Positions 8,745-18,263 of a DNA stretch of 64,000 bases are shown here, in pieces. Position numbers and translations under genes: made by a program. Numbering within the stretch: the first letter of the stretch is position 1; each line of letters starts with the position of its first letter. The stretch is from assembly GCA_900753975.1 (NCBI GenBank), contig CAAEBC010000012.1, positions 1 through 64,000 on the forward strand. The letters are read 5' to 3'. The stretch is from Clostridia bacterium (GTDB taxonomy: Bacteria > Bacillota > Clostridia > TANB77 > UBA1234). A model generated the notes under the pieces. The model was not told where the DNA came from. It made no database searches and worked only from the letters and a program-made list of their open reading frames with translations.

Positions 8745-9521
8745 ATGGATTTGAAAGCTATTTCAAAAGAGGTACGAAAAGATATTTTACTTCAAGTTTA
8801 TTCTGCAAATTCAGGACATCCAGGGGGTTCTCTTTCGTGTGCAGATATATTGACTTCGATATATTTTGATTTGATAGAAGAGGGAGATAAAGTTGTTTTA
8901 TCTAAAGGACATGCAGCTCCTGCACTTTATGCAGTGCTTGCAGAAAAGGGATTTTTTTCGAAAAATGAATTACCAAATTTAAGAAAGCTAGGAAGTATTT
9001 TGCAAGGGCATCCATCTTCTAGATATACACCTGGTGTGGATGTTTCAAGTGGTTCCTTAGGACAAGGTTTATCTGTTGCAAATGGTATAGCACTTTCTTT
9101 TAAACTAGATAAAAAGCCAAATCATGTTTATGCTATATTAGGTGATGGAGAAATTCAAGAAGGGCAAATTTGGGAGGCAGCGATGTCTGCAAGTCATTAT
9201 AAATTAAATAATGTTATAGCTTTTTTAGATTATAATAAATTACAAATAGATGGTTCAAATGATGAAGTAATGACGGTTAGTCCAGTTGATAAAAAATTCG
9301 AAGCTTTTGGTTGGTATGTGCAAGAAATAGATGGGCATAATTTTGAAGAGATAATAGCTGCTGTGAATAATGCTAAAAAGAGTGATAGACCAAGCATGAT
9401 AATAGCTAATACGATTAAAGGAAAGGGTGTCAGCTTTATGGAAAATAAAGCATCATGGCATGGTAAGGCACCAAATAAAGAGCAGTATGAAGAAGCAATA
9501 AAAGATATAGAAAATATGTAG
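8745..9521 (+). CDS. Transketolase, N-terminal (TPP-binding) subunit
   Basis: The 258-residue protein carries the thiamine pyrophosphate half of transketolase: [14 protein letters not shown] near the N terminus, [16 protein letters not shown], and the TPP/magnesium motif [17 protein letters not shown] followed by YNKLQIDG. Together with the next gene it forms a split transketolase, as is common in Clostridia and archaea, shuttling two-carbon units in the pentose phosphate pathway. The ATG at 8745 follows GAAGAGG; a longer reading from 8724 would overlap the preceding stop. Confidence 0.93.
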   Translation: MDLKAISKEVRKDILLQVYSANSGHPGGSLSCADILTSIYFDLIEEGDKVVLSKGHAAPALYAVLAEKGFFSKNELPNLRKLGSILQGHPSSRYTPGVDVSSGSLGQGLSVANGIALSFKLDKKPNHVYAILGDGEIQEGQIWEAAMSASHYKLNNVIAFLDYNKLQIDGSNDEVMTVSPVDKKFEAFGWYVQEIDGHNFEEIIAAVNNAKKSDRPSMIIANTIKGKGVSFMENKASWHGKAPNKEQYEEAIKDIENM

Positions 9522-9573
9522 AAAATTATATGATAGTTAGTTAACTAATTATTATTTAAAAGGAGGATGTATA

Positions 9574-10491
9574 ATGAAAGCGACTAGGGACAGTTATGGT
9601 GATGCTCTTGTTGAGTTTGGTGAAAAGTATAAAAATTTAGTTGTATTAGATGCTGATTTAGCTGGAGCAACAAAAACAGTAGGTTTTAAAAATACTTATC
9701 CGGATAGATTTTTTGACATGGGAATTGCAGAGCAAGACATGATGGGAACTGCAGCAGGATTTGCTATAGGTGGCAAGATACCTTTTGCTAGTACATTTGC
9801 TATGTTTGCAGCAGGACGTGCTTATGATCAAGTAAGAAATTCGATAGCATATCCAAACTTGAATGTAAAGATAGCAGCAACTCATGCTGGAGTTACTGTT
9901 GGTGAAGATGGTGCAACTCATCAGGCCTTAGAAGATATTGCACTTATGCGTGCAATACCAAATATGACAGTATTGTCACCATCAGATTATAATCAAGCAC
10001 ATTTCTTGATTGAAGAGGCTATAAAACATGATGGACCAGTTTATATAAGATTAACTCGTCCTGCAACTGAGGAGATATACGATATAAATTCTAAATTTGA
10101 ATTTGGAAAAGGTGTTCAACATGGAGATGGAACTGATGCAACAATAATTGCTACGGGTGTGACGGTTAGCGAAGCTTTAAAGGCACAAAAAGAATTAGAA
10201 AACGAGAATATAAAAGTAAGAGTTATAGATATTCATACAATAAAACCTTTAGATGAAGAACTTATTGTAAAGGCTGCAAAAGAGACTAAAAAGTTAATAA
10301 CTGTTGAAGATCACAGTGTTATTGGTGGACTTGGTAGTGCTGTTGCAGACTTATTAGCTATAAAATATCCAAAGAAACTTACAAAGCTTGGAATAAATGA
10401 CGAGTTTGGTAAATCTGGCAAATGGAATGAGCTTATGGATTATTACAAGATTACTGCTAAATATATTGTGGATGAAGTTAAGAAGGTTTAA
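9574..10491 (+). CDS. Transketolase, C-terminal (pyrimidine-binding) subunit
   Basis: The 305-residue protein has the Pyr domain (FDMGIAEQDMMGTAAGFAIG with the catalytic Glu), followed by HAGVTVGEDGATHQALEDIALM and a C-terminal transketolase fold (LITVEDHSVIGGLGSAVADL). It completes the enzyme with the upstream subunit. AAAAGGAGG stands eight bases before the ATG. A 52-base AT-rich gap separates the subunits with no clear terminator, so they are probably co-transcribed and made in equal amounts. Confidence 0.93.
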   Translation: MKATRDSYGDALVEFGEKYKNLVVLDADLAGATKTVGFKNTYPDRFFDMGIAEQDMMGTAAGFAIGGKIPFASTFAMFAAGRAYDQVRNSIAYPNLNVKIAATHAGVTVGEDGATHQALEDIALMRAIPNMTVLSPSDYNQAHFLIEEAIKHDGPVYIRLTRPATEEIYDINSKFEFGKGVQHGDGTDATIIATGVTVSEALKAQKELENENIKVRVIDIHTIKPLDEELIVKAAKETKKLITVEDHSVIGGLGSAVADLLAIKYPKKLTKLGINDEFGKSGKWNELMDYYKITAKYIVDEVKKV

Positions 10492-10810
10492 TAATATTAT
10501 AAAAAATCATTCATTTGATGATAAGAATAAATTTATTAAAATGCTCGCTTGAAAAAGAAAAAATTTTGTGATATGACAAGTTTTTTGATTTATCCTATTT
10601 TGATAATAACATTTAAATATTACATTTGAAAATAATTCTTGTATTGGTATGAATCTGCAAAATATTTATACGATGTATGAATTTTTTATTATGTAAAAAG
10701 TCTCACGGATTAGGAAAAATTTTCCTAAAAAATTCACATTTAATTTATTGATTTTACTAGAATTTATTGGTAAAATTAAATTGCATAGTGGAAAAATGGG
10801 AGGACGAGCT
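10492..10810. other. Intergenic region before ftsE
   Basis: This 319-base AT-rich gap holds no credible gene. An inverted repeat TTAGGAAAA/TTTTCCTAA lies at about 10709-10727 with a T-run only on the minus strand. A promoter is proposed at 10748-10776. Confidence 0.5.
10748..10776 (+). promoter_or_regulatory. Promoter of ftsEX
   Basis: TTGATT (10748-10753) and TAAAAT (10771-10776) with a 17-base spacer lie 34 bases ahead of the ftsE start. Confidence 0.5.
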
Positions 10811-11491
10811 ATGATTACTTTTGAAAATGTATCTAAAAGATATGCTACAGGTACTGAAGCTGTCCGTGATGTTAGTTTGGAAATTGAAAAAGGTGAGTTT
10901 GCTTTTATTGTTGGACCAAGCGGTTGCGGAAAGTCTACACTTATGAAAATGCTTTTAAAAGAAGTTGAACCTACATCTGGTAGGATTTATATAAACGGTA
11001 AGGATATTACTAATTTGCCAAAGAAAAAGATTCCATATTTAAGAAGAAGTATGGGAATTGTCTTTCAAGATTTTAGACTTTTACAAGATAAAACTGTTTA
11101 TGAAAATGTTGCGTATGCGATGAGGGTTATTGAAACTAATCCTAAGATTATTCGTAAACAAGTTCCAAATGCTTTATCACTTGTTGGACTTTTACATAAG
11201 GCTAAAGTTTATCCAGATCAATTATCTGGTGGTGAACAGCAAAGGGTTGCGGTTGCTAGGGCTATTGTAAATAATCCTATGATGCTGATTGCCGATGAAC
11301 CTACTGGAAATCTAGATCCTGATACGGCTTGGGAAATTATGTCGCTTCTTAATGATATTAATAGGAGAGGTACTACTGTTGTTGTAGCAACTCATGCTAA
11401 GGAAATCGTGGATAAGATGCAAAAAAGAGTTATAGCAATTGACCATGGTGTTATTCATAGCGATATTAAGAGAGGTGTATATACAAAATGA
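10811..11491 (+). CDS. ftsE: Cell division ATP-binding protein FtsE
   Basis: FtsE is the ATPase of the FtsEX complex, which activates peptidoglycan hydrolases at the membrane rather than transporting a substrate. The 226-residue protein has Walker A GPSGCGKST (35-43), a Q-loop VFQDFRLL that is characteristic of FtsE, the ABC signature LSGGEQ (138-143) and Walker B MLIADEP. The ATG at 10811 follows GGGAGG; the family starts at M-I-x-F/L-x-N-V, which supports this choice over an upstream in-frame codon at 10748. It overlaps ftsX by four bases. Confidence 0.95.
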   Translation: MITFENVSKRYATGTEAVRDVSLEIEKGEFAFIVGPSGCGKSTLMKMLLKEVEPTSGRIYINGKDITNLPKKKIPYLRRSMGIVFQDFRLLQDKTVYENVAYAMRVIETNPKIIRKQVPNALSLVGLLHKAKVYPDQLSGGEQQRVAVARAIVNNPMMLIADEPTGNLDPDTAWEIMSLLNDINRRGTTVVVATHAKEIVDKMQKRVIAIDHGVIHSDIKRGVYTK

Positions 11492-12384
11492 GTATAAGTA
11501 CGATTGGGTATTGGATTTTAGAAAGCCTTGAGGGAATAAAGAAAAATAGCAAAACTTTTTTAATTGGTTTAGGTACGATGTTTGTTGTACTTAGTTTAAT
11601 TGGTGGTCTTTATATTTTGTATTTAAATGCAAATGCATTTATGGGTGATTTAAAGGAAGATGAAAGCAAGGTCAATTTGTATGTTGAAGGGCTTAACGAC
11701 GAAGACGTAACCGAGATTCTATCGATTTTATATAATATTGATGGTATATCTGATGTTGAGTATGTTAATACAGATGAAGCTTATGAAAAAGCAAAAGAAA
11801 TGAGTCCAAATCTTGTAAAAGATATATCACCAGAAGATGGTGTCTTTAAAGCTTCTTTTGTAATTACTCTTGACGGTAGAAAAAATGGAAACACTTCTGA
11901 AATAAAAAATGAAATTTATAGTATTGATAAATTGTATTCGGCAATCACAAATGATTCTGGATTTAAAAGGGCAGAGAAATCAATAAAGGTTGCGATGTCT
12001 GTTAGAATAATTACAATTACGGTACTTATTTTGGTTACTATAATGGGTTGTTTTGTTATGATGAATTCTATTAAGCTTGCTCTTTATGCTAGAAGAAAGG
12101 AAATATCTATTATGAAGTATGTTGGTGCAACTGATAGATATGCACGAGCTCCTTTCATAATAGAGGGTCTAATTATCGCAATTTTAGCAGCTGGTATAAC
12201 TTTGCTTTTAACGAATGTTGTTTATGGAAGTATTGTTAATGCAAGTGCTAATGTTCAGTTATTTGACTTTTTGGTTCCTAAAGCTGAGGTTTTATCATCC
12301 CTTACAACTTTGTTATTACTTGTAAGTATAGGTATAGGAACGGTAGGAAGTTCAATGTCTATCAATAAGTATTTGGATGTGTAA
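11488..12384 (+). CDS. ftsX: Cell division protein FtsX
   Basis: The 298-residue permease-like partner of FtsE has a transmembrane helix near residues 20-45 and a large extracellular loop (about 50-165) with the family segment DISPEDGVFKASFVI. Three C-terminal helices in a FtsX/MacB fold follow (YARRKEISIMKYVGATD precedes the last pair). The ATGA overlap with ftsE indicates translational coupling. The next gene is a coiled-coil M23 peptidase, the expected extracellular target of FtsEX regulation in Firmicutes. Confidence 0.94.
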   Translation: MSISTIGYWILESLEGIKKNSKTFLIGLGTMFVVLSLIGGLYILYLNANAFMGDLKEDESKVNLYVEGLNDEDVTEILSILYNIDGISDVEYVNTDEAYEKAKEMSPNLVKDISPEDGVFKASFVITLDGRKNGNTSEIKNEIYSIDKLYSAITNDSGFKRAEKSIKVAMSVRIITITVLILVTIMGCFVMMNSIKLALYARRKEISIMKYVGATDRYARAPFIIEGLIIAILAAGITLLLTNVVYGSIVNASANVQLFDFLVPKAEVLSSLTTLLLLVSIGIGTVGSSMSINKYLDV

Positions 12385-12399
12385 AAGAGGAGGATACAT

Positions 12400-13521
12400 A
12401 TGAAAAGAATAATATCTGTTTTTTTGATTTTCATAATGCTATTTACTACTGTTTTTGCGGCTTCGAATGCACAAAATCAATTGAATCAAACTAATAAAGA
12501 TATAAAAAATGCTAGAAATCAATTAACGCAAATAAAAAAAGATAAGAAGAATACTTTAACTGAAATTGATAATTTGGATAAACAAATTACTACAACAGAA
12601 AGCACAATAGCTTCACTTGAAAGCGAAATAAAGAGTTTGGAAAGTGATATTTCAATTGCAGAAGATAATATTGATTATATGCAAAAGCAATATGATAAAA
12701 AGAATGATATACGTAAGAGAAGAGCTGCTACTTATTATGAAAATGGTAGTATATCTTATTGGGAGATGCTTTTAAATTCAGAAAGTATTTCGGATTTTAT
12801 GTATAGAAAACAAATTATTGATGATGTTATGAAGTATGACAATGATTTGTTAAATGACTTGGAAAAAGACCAAGAAATAATTAATGTTCAAAAGGCAGAA
12901 TTGGAAAATAATAAGATTGTATGTCAAAATAAAAAAGTAGAAGCACAAGAAAAGAAGAGTACATTAGATGAGACAAAAGTTGTAAGAACAGAGTATTTAG
13001 CAGAGCTTAATAAGTCTGAAGATGTGCTTAGTGATTCTATTGATGAACTTCAAAAGAAAGCTGATGCTTTAGTTGCACAAATTAGAGCTGCTTCTTCTAC
13101 GAACACAAAATATACTGGTGGTACAATGGCTTGGCCACTACCTGGATATTATGGAATTTCGTCTCCTTTTGGAAATAGATTGCACCCTGTTTTAAAAGTT
13201 TATAAGATGCATACTGGTATAGATATTGCGGGAGCAGGATGTAACGGAAAAAATATTACAGCAGCTGCTGATGGTACTGTTATCACAGCTGGTTGGATTT
13301 CTGGATATGGTAATACTGTTGTAGTTGACCATGGTGGTGGCATTACTACTTTGTATGCTCATGCTCAGAAGATACTTGTTAAGAAAGGCGATAAGGTAAA
13401 ACGTGGTGATGCGTTGTCTTTAGTTGGTATGACTGGTTATGCTACAGGACCACATCTTCATTTTGAAGTTAGAGAAAATGGTAAATATGTAAATCCACTT
13501 GATGGATATTTAAAGAAATAA
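12400..13521 (+). CDS. Secreted coiled-coil M23 peptidoglycan peptidase (FtsEX effector-like)
   Basis: The 373-residue protein has a signal peptide (residues 1-20, ending TVFA), a long coiled coil (about 25-230, two helical arms as in PcsB and EnvC), and a C-terminal LytM/M23 domain. The zinc ligands are visible: H and D in RLHPVLKVYKMHTGIDIAG, and the HLHFEVREN motif near residue 350. The gene starts 15 bases after ftsX with GAGGAGG. By analogy with PcsB, CwlO and EnvC it is probably the hydrolase switched on by FtsEX at the division site or side wall. That partnership is inferred from gene order. Confidence 0.88.
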   Translation: MKRIISVFLIFIMLFTTVFAASNAQNQLNQTNKDIKNARNQLTQIKKDKKNTLTEIDNLDKQITTTESTIASLESEIKSLESDISIAEDNIDYMQKQYDKKNDIRKRRAATYYENGSISYWEMLLNSESISDFMYRKQIIDDVMKYDNDLLNDLEKDQEIINVQKAELENNKIVCQNKKVEAQEKKSTLDETKVVRTEYLAELNKSEDVLSDSIDELQKKADALVAQIRAASSTNTKYTGGTMAWPLPGYYGISSPFGNRLHPVLKVYKMHTGIDIAGAGCNGKNITAAADGTVITAGWISGYGNTVVVDHGGGITTLYAHAQKILVKKGDKVKRGDALSLVGMTGYATGPHLHFEVRENGKYVNPLDGYLKK

Positions 13522-13533
13522 AAATTTGGGTCG

Positions 13534-13585
13534 ATTGGGGACGGAGAAAAAAGAGCAAGTTTTGTTCTTTTTTCTCCGTCCTTAA
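13534..13585 (+). terminator. Hairpin repeat of the GGGGACGGAG family, acting as terminator
   Basis: ATTGGGGACGGAGAAAAAAG pairs with CTTTTTTCTCCGTCC and TTAATT, around a loop GTTTT. It follows the M23 gene and has T-runs within the 3' arm. A related hairpin lies at 45033-45091 and half copies lie at 4453 and 46167. Confidence 0.7.
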
Positions 13586-13624
13586 TTAAACTTATTAAAC
13601 AAAAATTTATGAGGAGGAGATAGG

Positions 13625-14650
13625 ATGATTTTTCCAGAGCCTTTAAGAAAAGGGGATATAATAGGTGTTACTGCTACGTCTGGTGGAATAAGCAAGGAGA
13701 AGGATATTCAAAAAGTAGAAAAAGCGATTAAAAATTTGGGAGATTTAGGGTATAAAGTGATTGAAACTCCAAATGTTAGGATGGAAGAGAAGAAATTTGT
13801 AAGCTCTTCTGGAGAAGAAAGAGCTAAGGAATTTTTCAAATTATATTCTAATGATGATGTAAAGTATATCGTATCCGCATCAGGTGGCGAATTTTTGATG
13901 GAAATGTTACCTTACCTAGATAATTATAATCTGAAAGAAAAAAAGCCAAAATGGGTGCAAGGATTTTCGGATACGTCGCTATTACTTTTTTATTTGACAA
14001 CAAAGTATAATATTGCGACTGTTCATGGTACTAATTTTGGAGGGTATGGTAGAAAAGAGATACATTTTTCTTATATGAATAGTATTAATATGATTTCGAA
14101 TAAAGCTGAAAGTGTGCAAGAAAGTTTTGAAAAGTATGAGGCTGAGCCTATTTATTGGCAAGATGGAATGGAGTTTGAATTGCCAAGACCAGACACGAAA
14201 GTTATTTATAAAAGTCTTTATGACGATGATGCTGTTTCTTTTTCTGGTAGATTAATTGGTGGGTGTGCTGATGTTTTAAGAAGTATTATTGGGACACCTT
14301 ATGACTATGTTAAAACTTTTTGTTCTGGTTTTGACTCAGGTATGATTTGGTATCTTGAAAATTGTGAGATGAGTGTTGCAGATTTTTATAGGACTCTTTG
14401 GCAAATGAGAGAAGCTGGTTGGTTTAAAAATGCAAATGGAATTTTGATTGGTAGAACTAGGGCTAAGGAGAGTATGAAAGATTTTTCTTATGAAGATGTT
14501 TTACATTCTGCTTTTGATGTGCTTAATATTCCTGTAATTTATGATATTGATGTTGGACATGTAGAGCTTCAGTGGACGATGATTAATGGAGCCTTTGCAA
14601 ATTTTGAATATGCAAAAGAAAAAGGAAAAATAAAAATTAAGAAAGAATAA
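13625..14650 (+). CDS. S66-family LD-carboxypeptidase (MccF/LdcA-like)
   Basis: The 341-residue serine peptidase of family S66 shows the N-terminal PEPLRKGDIIGVTATSGG. It has the nucleophile motif GFSDTSLL (near residue 117) and YLENCEMSVADFYRTLWQM. A late histidine lies in IPVIYDIDVGHVELQWTMING, part of the Ser-Glu-His triad. Members trim D-amino acids from murein peptides or, in the MccF branch, inactivate peptide-nucleotide antibiotics. With FtsEX and an M23 enzyme just upstream, murein recycling is the likelier role, but sequence alone does not separate the two branches. GAGGAGG precedes the ATG. Confidence 0.85.
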   Translation: MIFPEPLRKGDIIGVTATSGGISKEKDIQKVEKAIKNLGDLGYKVIETPNVRMEEKKFVSSSGEERAKEFFKLYSNDDVKYIVSASGGEFLMEMLPYLDNYNLKEKKPKWVQGFSDTSLLLFYLTTKYNIATVHGTNFGGYGRKEIHFSYMNSINMISNKAESVQESFEKYEAEPIYWQDGMEFELPRPDTKVIYKSLYDDDAVSFSGRLIGGCADVLRSIIGTPYDYVKTFCSGFDSGMIWYLENCEMSVADFYRTLWQMREAGWFKNANGILIGRTRAKESMKDFSYEDVLHSAFDVLNIPVIYDIDVGHVELQWTMINGAFANFEYAKEKGKIKIKKE

Positions 14651-14655
14651 AAGAG

Positions 14656-14684
14656 GTGGGTGAAAATAAAACTTTTCACCCACT
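14656..14684. terminator. Bidirectional terminator
   Basis: GTGGGTGAAAA pairs with TTTTCACCCAC between two convergent genes, with A-rich and T-rich flanks on the two sides. Confidence 0.75.
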
Positions 14685-14691
14685 GTTATTA

Positions 14692-17079
14692 TTATTTTTT
14701 TTCAGTGCTAAGAGAATATTTTTTTAGTTTTTCATTTACTAGGTAATTAACACTGCCAGCAGGGTATTCGCCGTTTTTGTTTTTCTTACCGGCTGGAACT
14801 CCTGTAAGAAGTTCAATTCCTTCGTCTACGTTTTTGATAGCATATATGTGGAACATTCCGTCTTTTACTGCTTTTATAACTTCGTCGTTTAGGTTAAGGT
14901 TTTTTATGTTTTGATATGGCATTATTATTCCTTGATCTCCTGTTAAGCCACGAAGTTTGCAGATGTTAAAGAATCCTTCTATCTTATCTGTTAGTCCACC
15001 GATTGGTTGGATTTCACCTTTCTGATTTACTGAACCTGTAACTGCGATGTTTTGCTTTATTGGTAGTTCTGATAGGCTAGATAAGATTGCGTATAATTCT
15101 GTGCTGGATGCACTGTCGCCATCTACACCGTTGTACATTTGCTCGAAGCAAAGACTTGCTGCAAGTGATAGTGGTCTATCTTGGGCAAATTTTTCGCCGA
15201 TGTAGGCTGATAATATCATTACTCCTTTTGAGTGTGTTGTTCCACTCATTTCAACTTCACGTTCTATGTTTACGATTCCTGATTTTCCAACGTAGGTGTT
15301 TGCGGTTATTTTGGCTGGCTTACCAAATGAGTAGTCGCCTATGTTCATAACTGAAAGTCCGTTTATTTGACCTACTTTTTCTCCTGTAGTATCTATCATT
15401 ATTGTTCCGTTTTGAATCATTTCTACTAGTCTTTGATCGTATTTGTTGACTCTTTCTATTCTTTCTTCAATGGCTTTTTTTACATAGGTTGCAGTAACTG
15501 TTTTTGCTCCGTCCATTTTTGCCCATGTGCATGATTCTCCAAGAAGTTCTGTTATTTCGTTTAGTTGTGTTGATAGTTTTGTTTGATTGTCTACCATTCT
15601 AGAGCAGTATTCTATAACTTTTGCAACAGCACCTGCATTAAAGTGTGGTGCTTTTTCTTTTTCGCAGAAGTTATGGATGAATTGTGCAATTTTAAACATA
15701 TTTGCATCTGTACGTGGGGCTTCTTCATCAAATTCCGCCTTCACTTTAAATAGCTTTCTAAAGTCTTCGTCTGCATTTAGTAGTTGATAATAAATGTAAG
15801 ATGGACCTATTAAAACTACTTTTATATTTACTGGTATTGGTTCTGGTTTTAAGCTAGAGATTGCAACTGTGTTTAGTTGATAATCTTTTAATGAATCTAC
15901 GTGGATTTCTTTCGTTCTTAGAACTCTTTTGAAAAGTTCCCAAGTAAGAGGGTTTGTAAGCAAATCACGAATTTGTAAAACTATATAACCACCATTTGCT
16001 TTGTGTATTAGTCCTGGTTTTATTAGTGTAAAATCTGTTTTTAAAGTTCCAAATGAATTTTCATATTCTAGTTTTCCAAATAGGTTATAAAAAGAGGGGT
16101 TAGAGTCTATGATTACAGGAGCTCCTGTTAAGTTACCATTATCTACAAATAGGTTTACTTTGTATTTGTGCCAAGGCTTTTGCGCTTCTTGTTTTGGCAT
16201 GCTCATAGGTCCCATAGGTTTTTGTTCATCTTCTATAAATTCGTTTAGGTTTGTTAAAATATCTTTTTGAATGTTTTTTAGAAACTCTTGTACTTTGCTA
16301 AATTTTTTGTATTTATTACGAAGTTCATTTACTTGAATTGTAACCGCAAATAGTGCTATGTTGTTTTGCCAAGAGTTCATTTTTTCGTTTGCCTTTTTCT
16401 CCATGTCTTTAATTTTGGTCATTGTATCAATTGTTTGCTGTTGAATCAAAACACTACGTGCTTCGAAATCATTTTTTGTTTTTTCGTCTAAGGCATTAAA
16501 TTCATCTTCTGATAATGTTTTACCGTCAATCATAGGCAAGAAGTAGATTCCTGAAGATGTATTTTTTATTTCGAAACCTTGTTTCAATGCCTCTTTGTTA
16601 AGTTTTTCGATTAGCCTTATTTTTTTTTCCTCTACATCTCTTTGTATGTTTGCTTTTTCTTTTTCAAAATCTTGATTATTAAAAGCAGATCTTATTTCTG
16701 TTTTTATTGTTTGAATAAATGAATCCATATCATTCATAAATTGTCTTCCAAGTCCTGCAGGAAGAGATATGGCTTTTGGTTCATTAGAATTATCAAAGTT
16801 ATAAATGTAGCACCAATCATCTGGTATTGGTTTTGTTTTTGCTATTTCGTTTAATAGATTTTTTGCGTATATGGTTTTTCCGATTCCGGTAGGACCTTCA
16901 AGATATAAGTTGTATCCTTTGATATCGATGTTAAGTCCAAACTCGATTGCTTTAATTCCTCTGGCTTGACCTATTGTACCTGAGAATGGTTCTAATTCTC
17001 TAGTTGTCTTAAATTTAAAAGATGATGGGTCACATTCTTTTTTTAATTCTTTAAAACTTAATTCTTTTATTCTTGCCAT
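14692..17079 (-). CDS. Lon-like ATP-dependent protease (AAA plus S16 domain)
   Basis: The 795-residue protein has an N-terminal LonB-like AAA module, with Walker A GPTGIGKT at 62-69 and a coiled insertion around 130-290, and a C-terminal Lon peptidase domain. The catalytic dyad is visible as Ser656 in DGDSASST and Lys699 in GLTDKIEG, 43 residues apart as in Lon. It lacks the N-terminal substrate domain of LonA and no membrane helix is evident, matching the uncharacterised soluble Lon-like family common in Clostridia. It is last in the tsaE-tsaB-rimI cluster and is read on the minus strand with GGAGAAA before the ATG. Confidence 0.9.
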   Translation of the reverse strand: MARIKELSFKELKKECDPSSFKFKTTRELEPFSGTIGQARGIKAIEFGLNIDIKGYNLYLEGPTGIGKTIYAKNLLNEIAKTKPIPDDWCYIYNFDNSNEPKAISLPAGLGRQFMNDMDSFIQTIKTEIRSAFNNQDFEKEKANIQRDVEEKKIRLIEKLNKEALKQGFEIKNTSSGIYFLPMIDGKTLSEDEFNALDEKTKNDFEARSVLIQQQTIDTMTKIKDMEKKANEKMNSWQNNIALFAVTIQVNELRNKYKKFSKVQEFLKNIQKDILTNLNEFIEDEQKPMGPMSMPKQEAQKPWHKYKVNLFVDNGNLTGAPVIIDSNPSFYNLFGKLEYENSFGTLKTDFTLIKPGLIHKANGGYIVLQIRDLLTNPLTWELFKRVLRTKEIHVDSLKDYQLNTVAISSLKPEPIPVNIKVVLIGPSYIYYQLLNADEDFRKLFKVKAEFDEEAPRTDANMFKIAQFIHNFCEKEKAPHFNAGAVAKVIEYCSRMVDNQTKLSTQLNEITELLGESCTWAKMDGAKTVTATYVKKAIEERIERVNKYDQRLVEMIQNGTIMIDTTGEKVGQINGLSVMNIGDYSFGKPAKITANTYVGKSGIVNIEREVEMSGTTHSKGVMILSAYIGEKFAQDRPLSLAASLCFEQMYNGVDGDSASSTELYAILSSLSELPIKQNIAVTGSVNQKGEIQPIGGLTDKIEGFFNICKLRGLTGDQGIIMPYQNIKNLNLNDEVIKAVKDGMFHIYAIKNVDEGIELLTGVPAGKKNKNGEYPAGSVNYLVNEKLKKYSLSTEKK

Positions 17080-17099
17080 GTTTTTTTCTCCTTTGTTTT

Positions 17100-17552
17100 T
17101 TAAAATTCTTTTGTCATTAAGATAGCATCTTCGTGTGTGTTATCTGGATTTTTGTAGTAATTTTTTCGAATGCCATCTATTTTAAATCCGAAACTTTCAT
17201 ACAATTTTTGTGCAGGAATATTATTTGCTCTTACTTCTAGTAATATGTATGATGTTAAATGGTCCTTACAAAGTTTAAACATTTCGTTTATTAATTTTTT
17301 TGCAATTCCCATTCTTCTATAATTGCTACTAACAGCTATGTTTGTTATATGGCATTCATCCATGATAAACCACATACCTAGGTAGCCAACTATATTTTCA
17401 TCTATTTTAGCGACTAAATATGTTGCTAAAATATTTTTTAGTTCTTCTTCAAAAGAAGAACGTCGCCATGGAATAGGGAAGGCTTCTTTATCTATTTCAT
17501 AAACACCTTCTAAATCTTCCATAGTCATTTGGCTTATTTTTATTTTATCCAT
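17100..17552 (-). CDS. rimI: Ribosomal-protein-alanine N-acetyltransferase-like GNAT protein
   Basis: The 150-residue GNAT enzyme begins with MTMEDLEGVYEIDKEAFPIPW, typical of RimI. It contains the acetyl-CoA loop (SSNYRRMGIAKKLINEMF) and a C-terminal ARNNIPAQKLYESFGF-like segment (VRANNIPAQKLYESFGF). RimI acetylates the N-terminal alanine of ribosomal protein S18 in enterobacteria; in Firmicutes the target is less clear. It follows tsaE and tsaB, a standard genomic association with threonylcarbamoyl-tRNA genes. Confidence 0.9.
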   Translation of the reverse strand: MDKIKISQMTMEDLEGVYEIDKEAFPIPWRRSSFEEELKNILATYLVAKIDENIVGYLGMWFIMDECHITNIAVSSNYRRMGIAKKLINEMFKLCKDHLTSYILLEVRANNIPAQKLYESFGFKIDGIRKNYYKNPDNTHEDAILMTKEF

Positions 17553-17570
17553 TTTTATACATCCTTTATA

Positions 17571-18263
17571 TTATTTTTCTTCTAAAGCTCTTTCTGCTTG
17601 TGATTTTCTAAGATACAAAGGATGTAGAGCATCGACTGAGTCGTAGTCGTTTAATAAAGCTTTGTCATGTGCTGCTTTTGCGACAGATATCGCAGTTTGT
17701 TCGTTTAGATGGTAAGGCATGAAATGTGCTTTGTTTCCAAATTCATTTTCAAATCTTTCTTTAAAAGAAACACTGCCATCTCCGACAAAAAGTATATCTG
17801 AATCATGTTTTTTTAATTCTTGGATTAATGTATCAATAGTATCTGTGATGTAATCGCCAATCATTTCTACTTTTTCTTTTACATTAAATAATGCAGAATA
17901 TACATTATCATTTCTAGCATCTAATACTGTGCAAACGATTCCATCAAAAAATGGGACGTTGTATGCAAGCGATTGTAATGTCGGTACAGAAAGAACAGGT
18001 TTGTTTAAACTTAAAGCAAATCCTTTTATTGTTGCGATACCAATTCTAAGTCCTGTAAATGAACCTGGGCCAATGCTACAAGCAAAAGCATCTACATCGT
18101 TTATAGTCATGTTTGCAAATTTAAATAGTTCGTCTACTAACGGTACTAATGTTTCTGAATGTGTTATTCCATTATTTAAATTAAAATTTGCAATAACGGT
18201 AGTATCATCTAGCAGAGCAACACTACAGTTAGGACCCGAACTATCAAGGGCAAGTATTTTCAT
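17571..18263 (-). CDS. tsaB: tRNA threonylcarbamoyladenosine biosynthesis protein TsaB
   Basis: TsaB is the pseudo-enzyme partner of TsaD in making t6A37 on ANN-reading tRNAs. The 230-residue protein starts MKILALDSSGPNCSVALL and holds ITHSETLVPLVDEL and GPGSFTGLRIGIATIKG, all family hallmarks. The start at 18263 was chosen because GGAGGTG lies upstream and the family begins at this M-K-I-L; an in-frame extension to 18305 adds unrelated residues. It overlaps the end of tsaE by 20 bases, so translation is probably coupled. tsaD is not in the window. Confidence 0.93.
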   Translation of the reverse strand: MKILALDSSGPNCSVALLDDTTVIANFNLNNGITHSETLVPLVDELFKFANMTINDVDAFACSIGPGSFTGLRIGIATIKGFALSLNKPVLSVPTLQSLAYNVPFFDGIVCTVLDARNDNVYSALFNVKEKVEMIGDYITDTIDTLIQELKKHDSDILFVGDGSVSFKERFENEFGNKAHFMPYHLNEQTAISVAKAAHDKALLNDYDSVDALHPLYLRKSQAERALEEK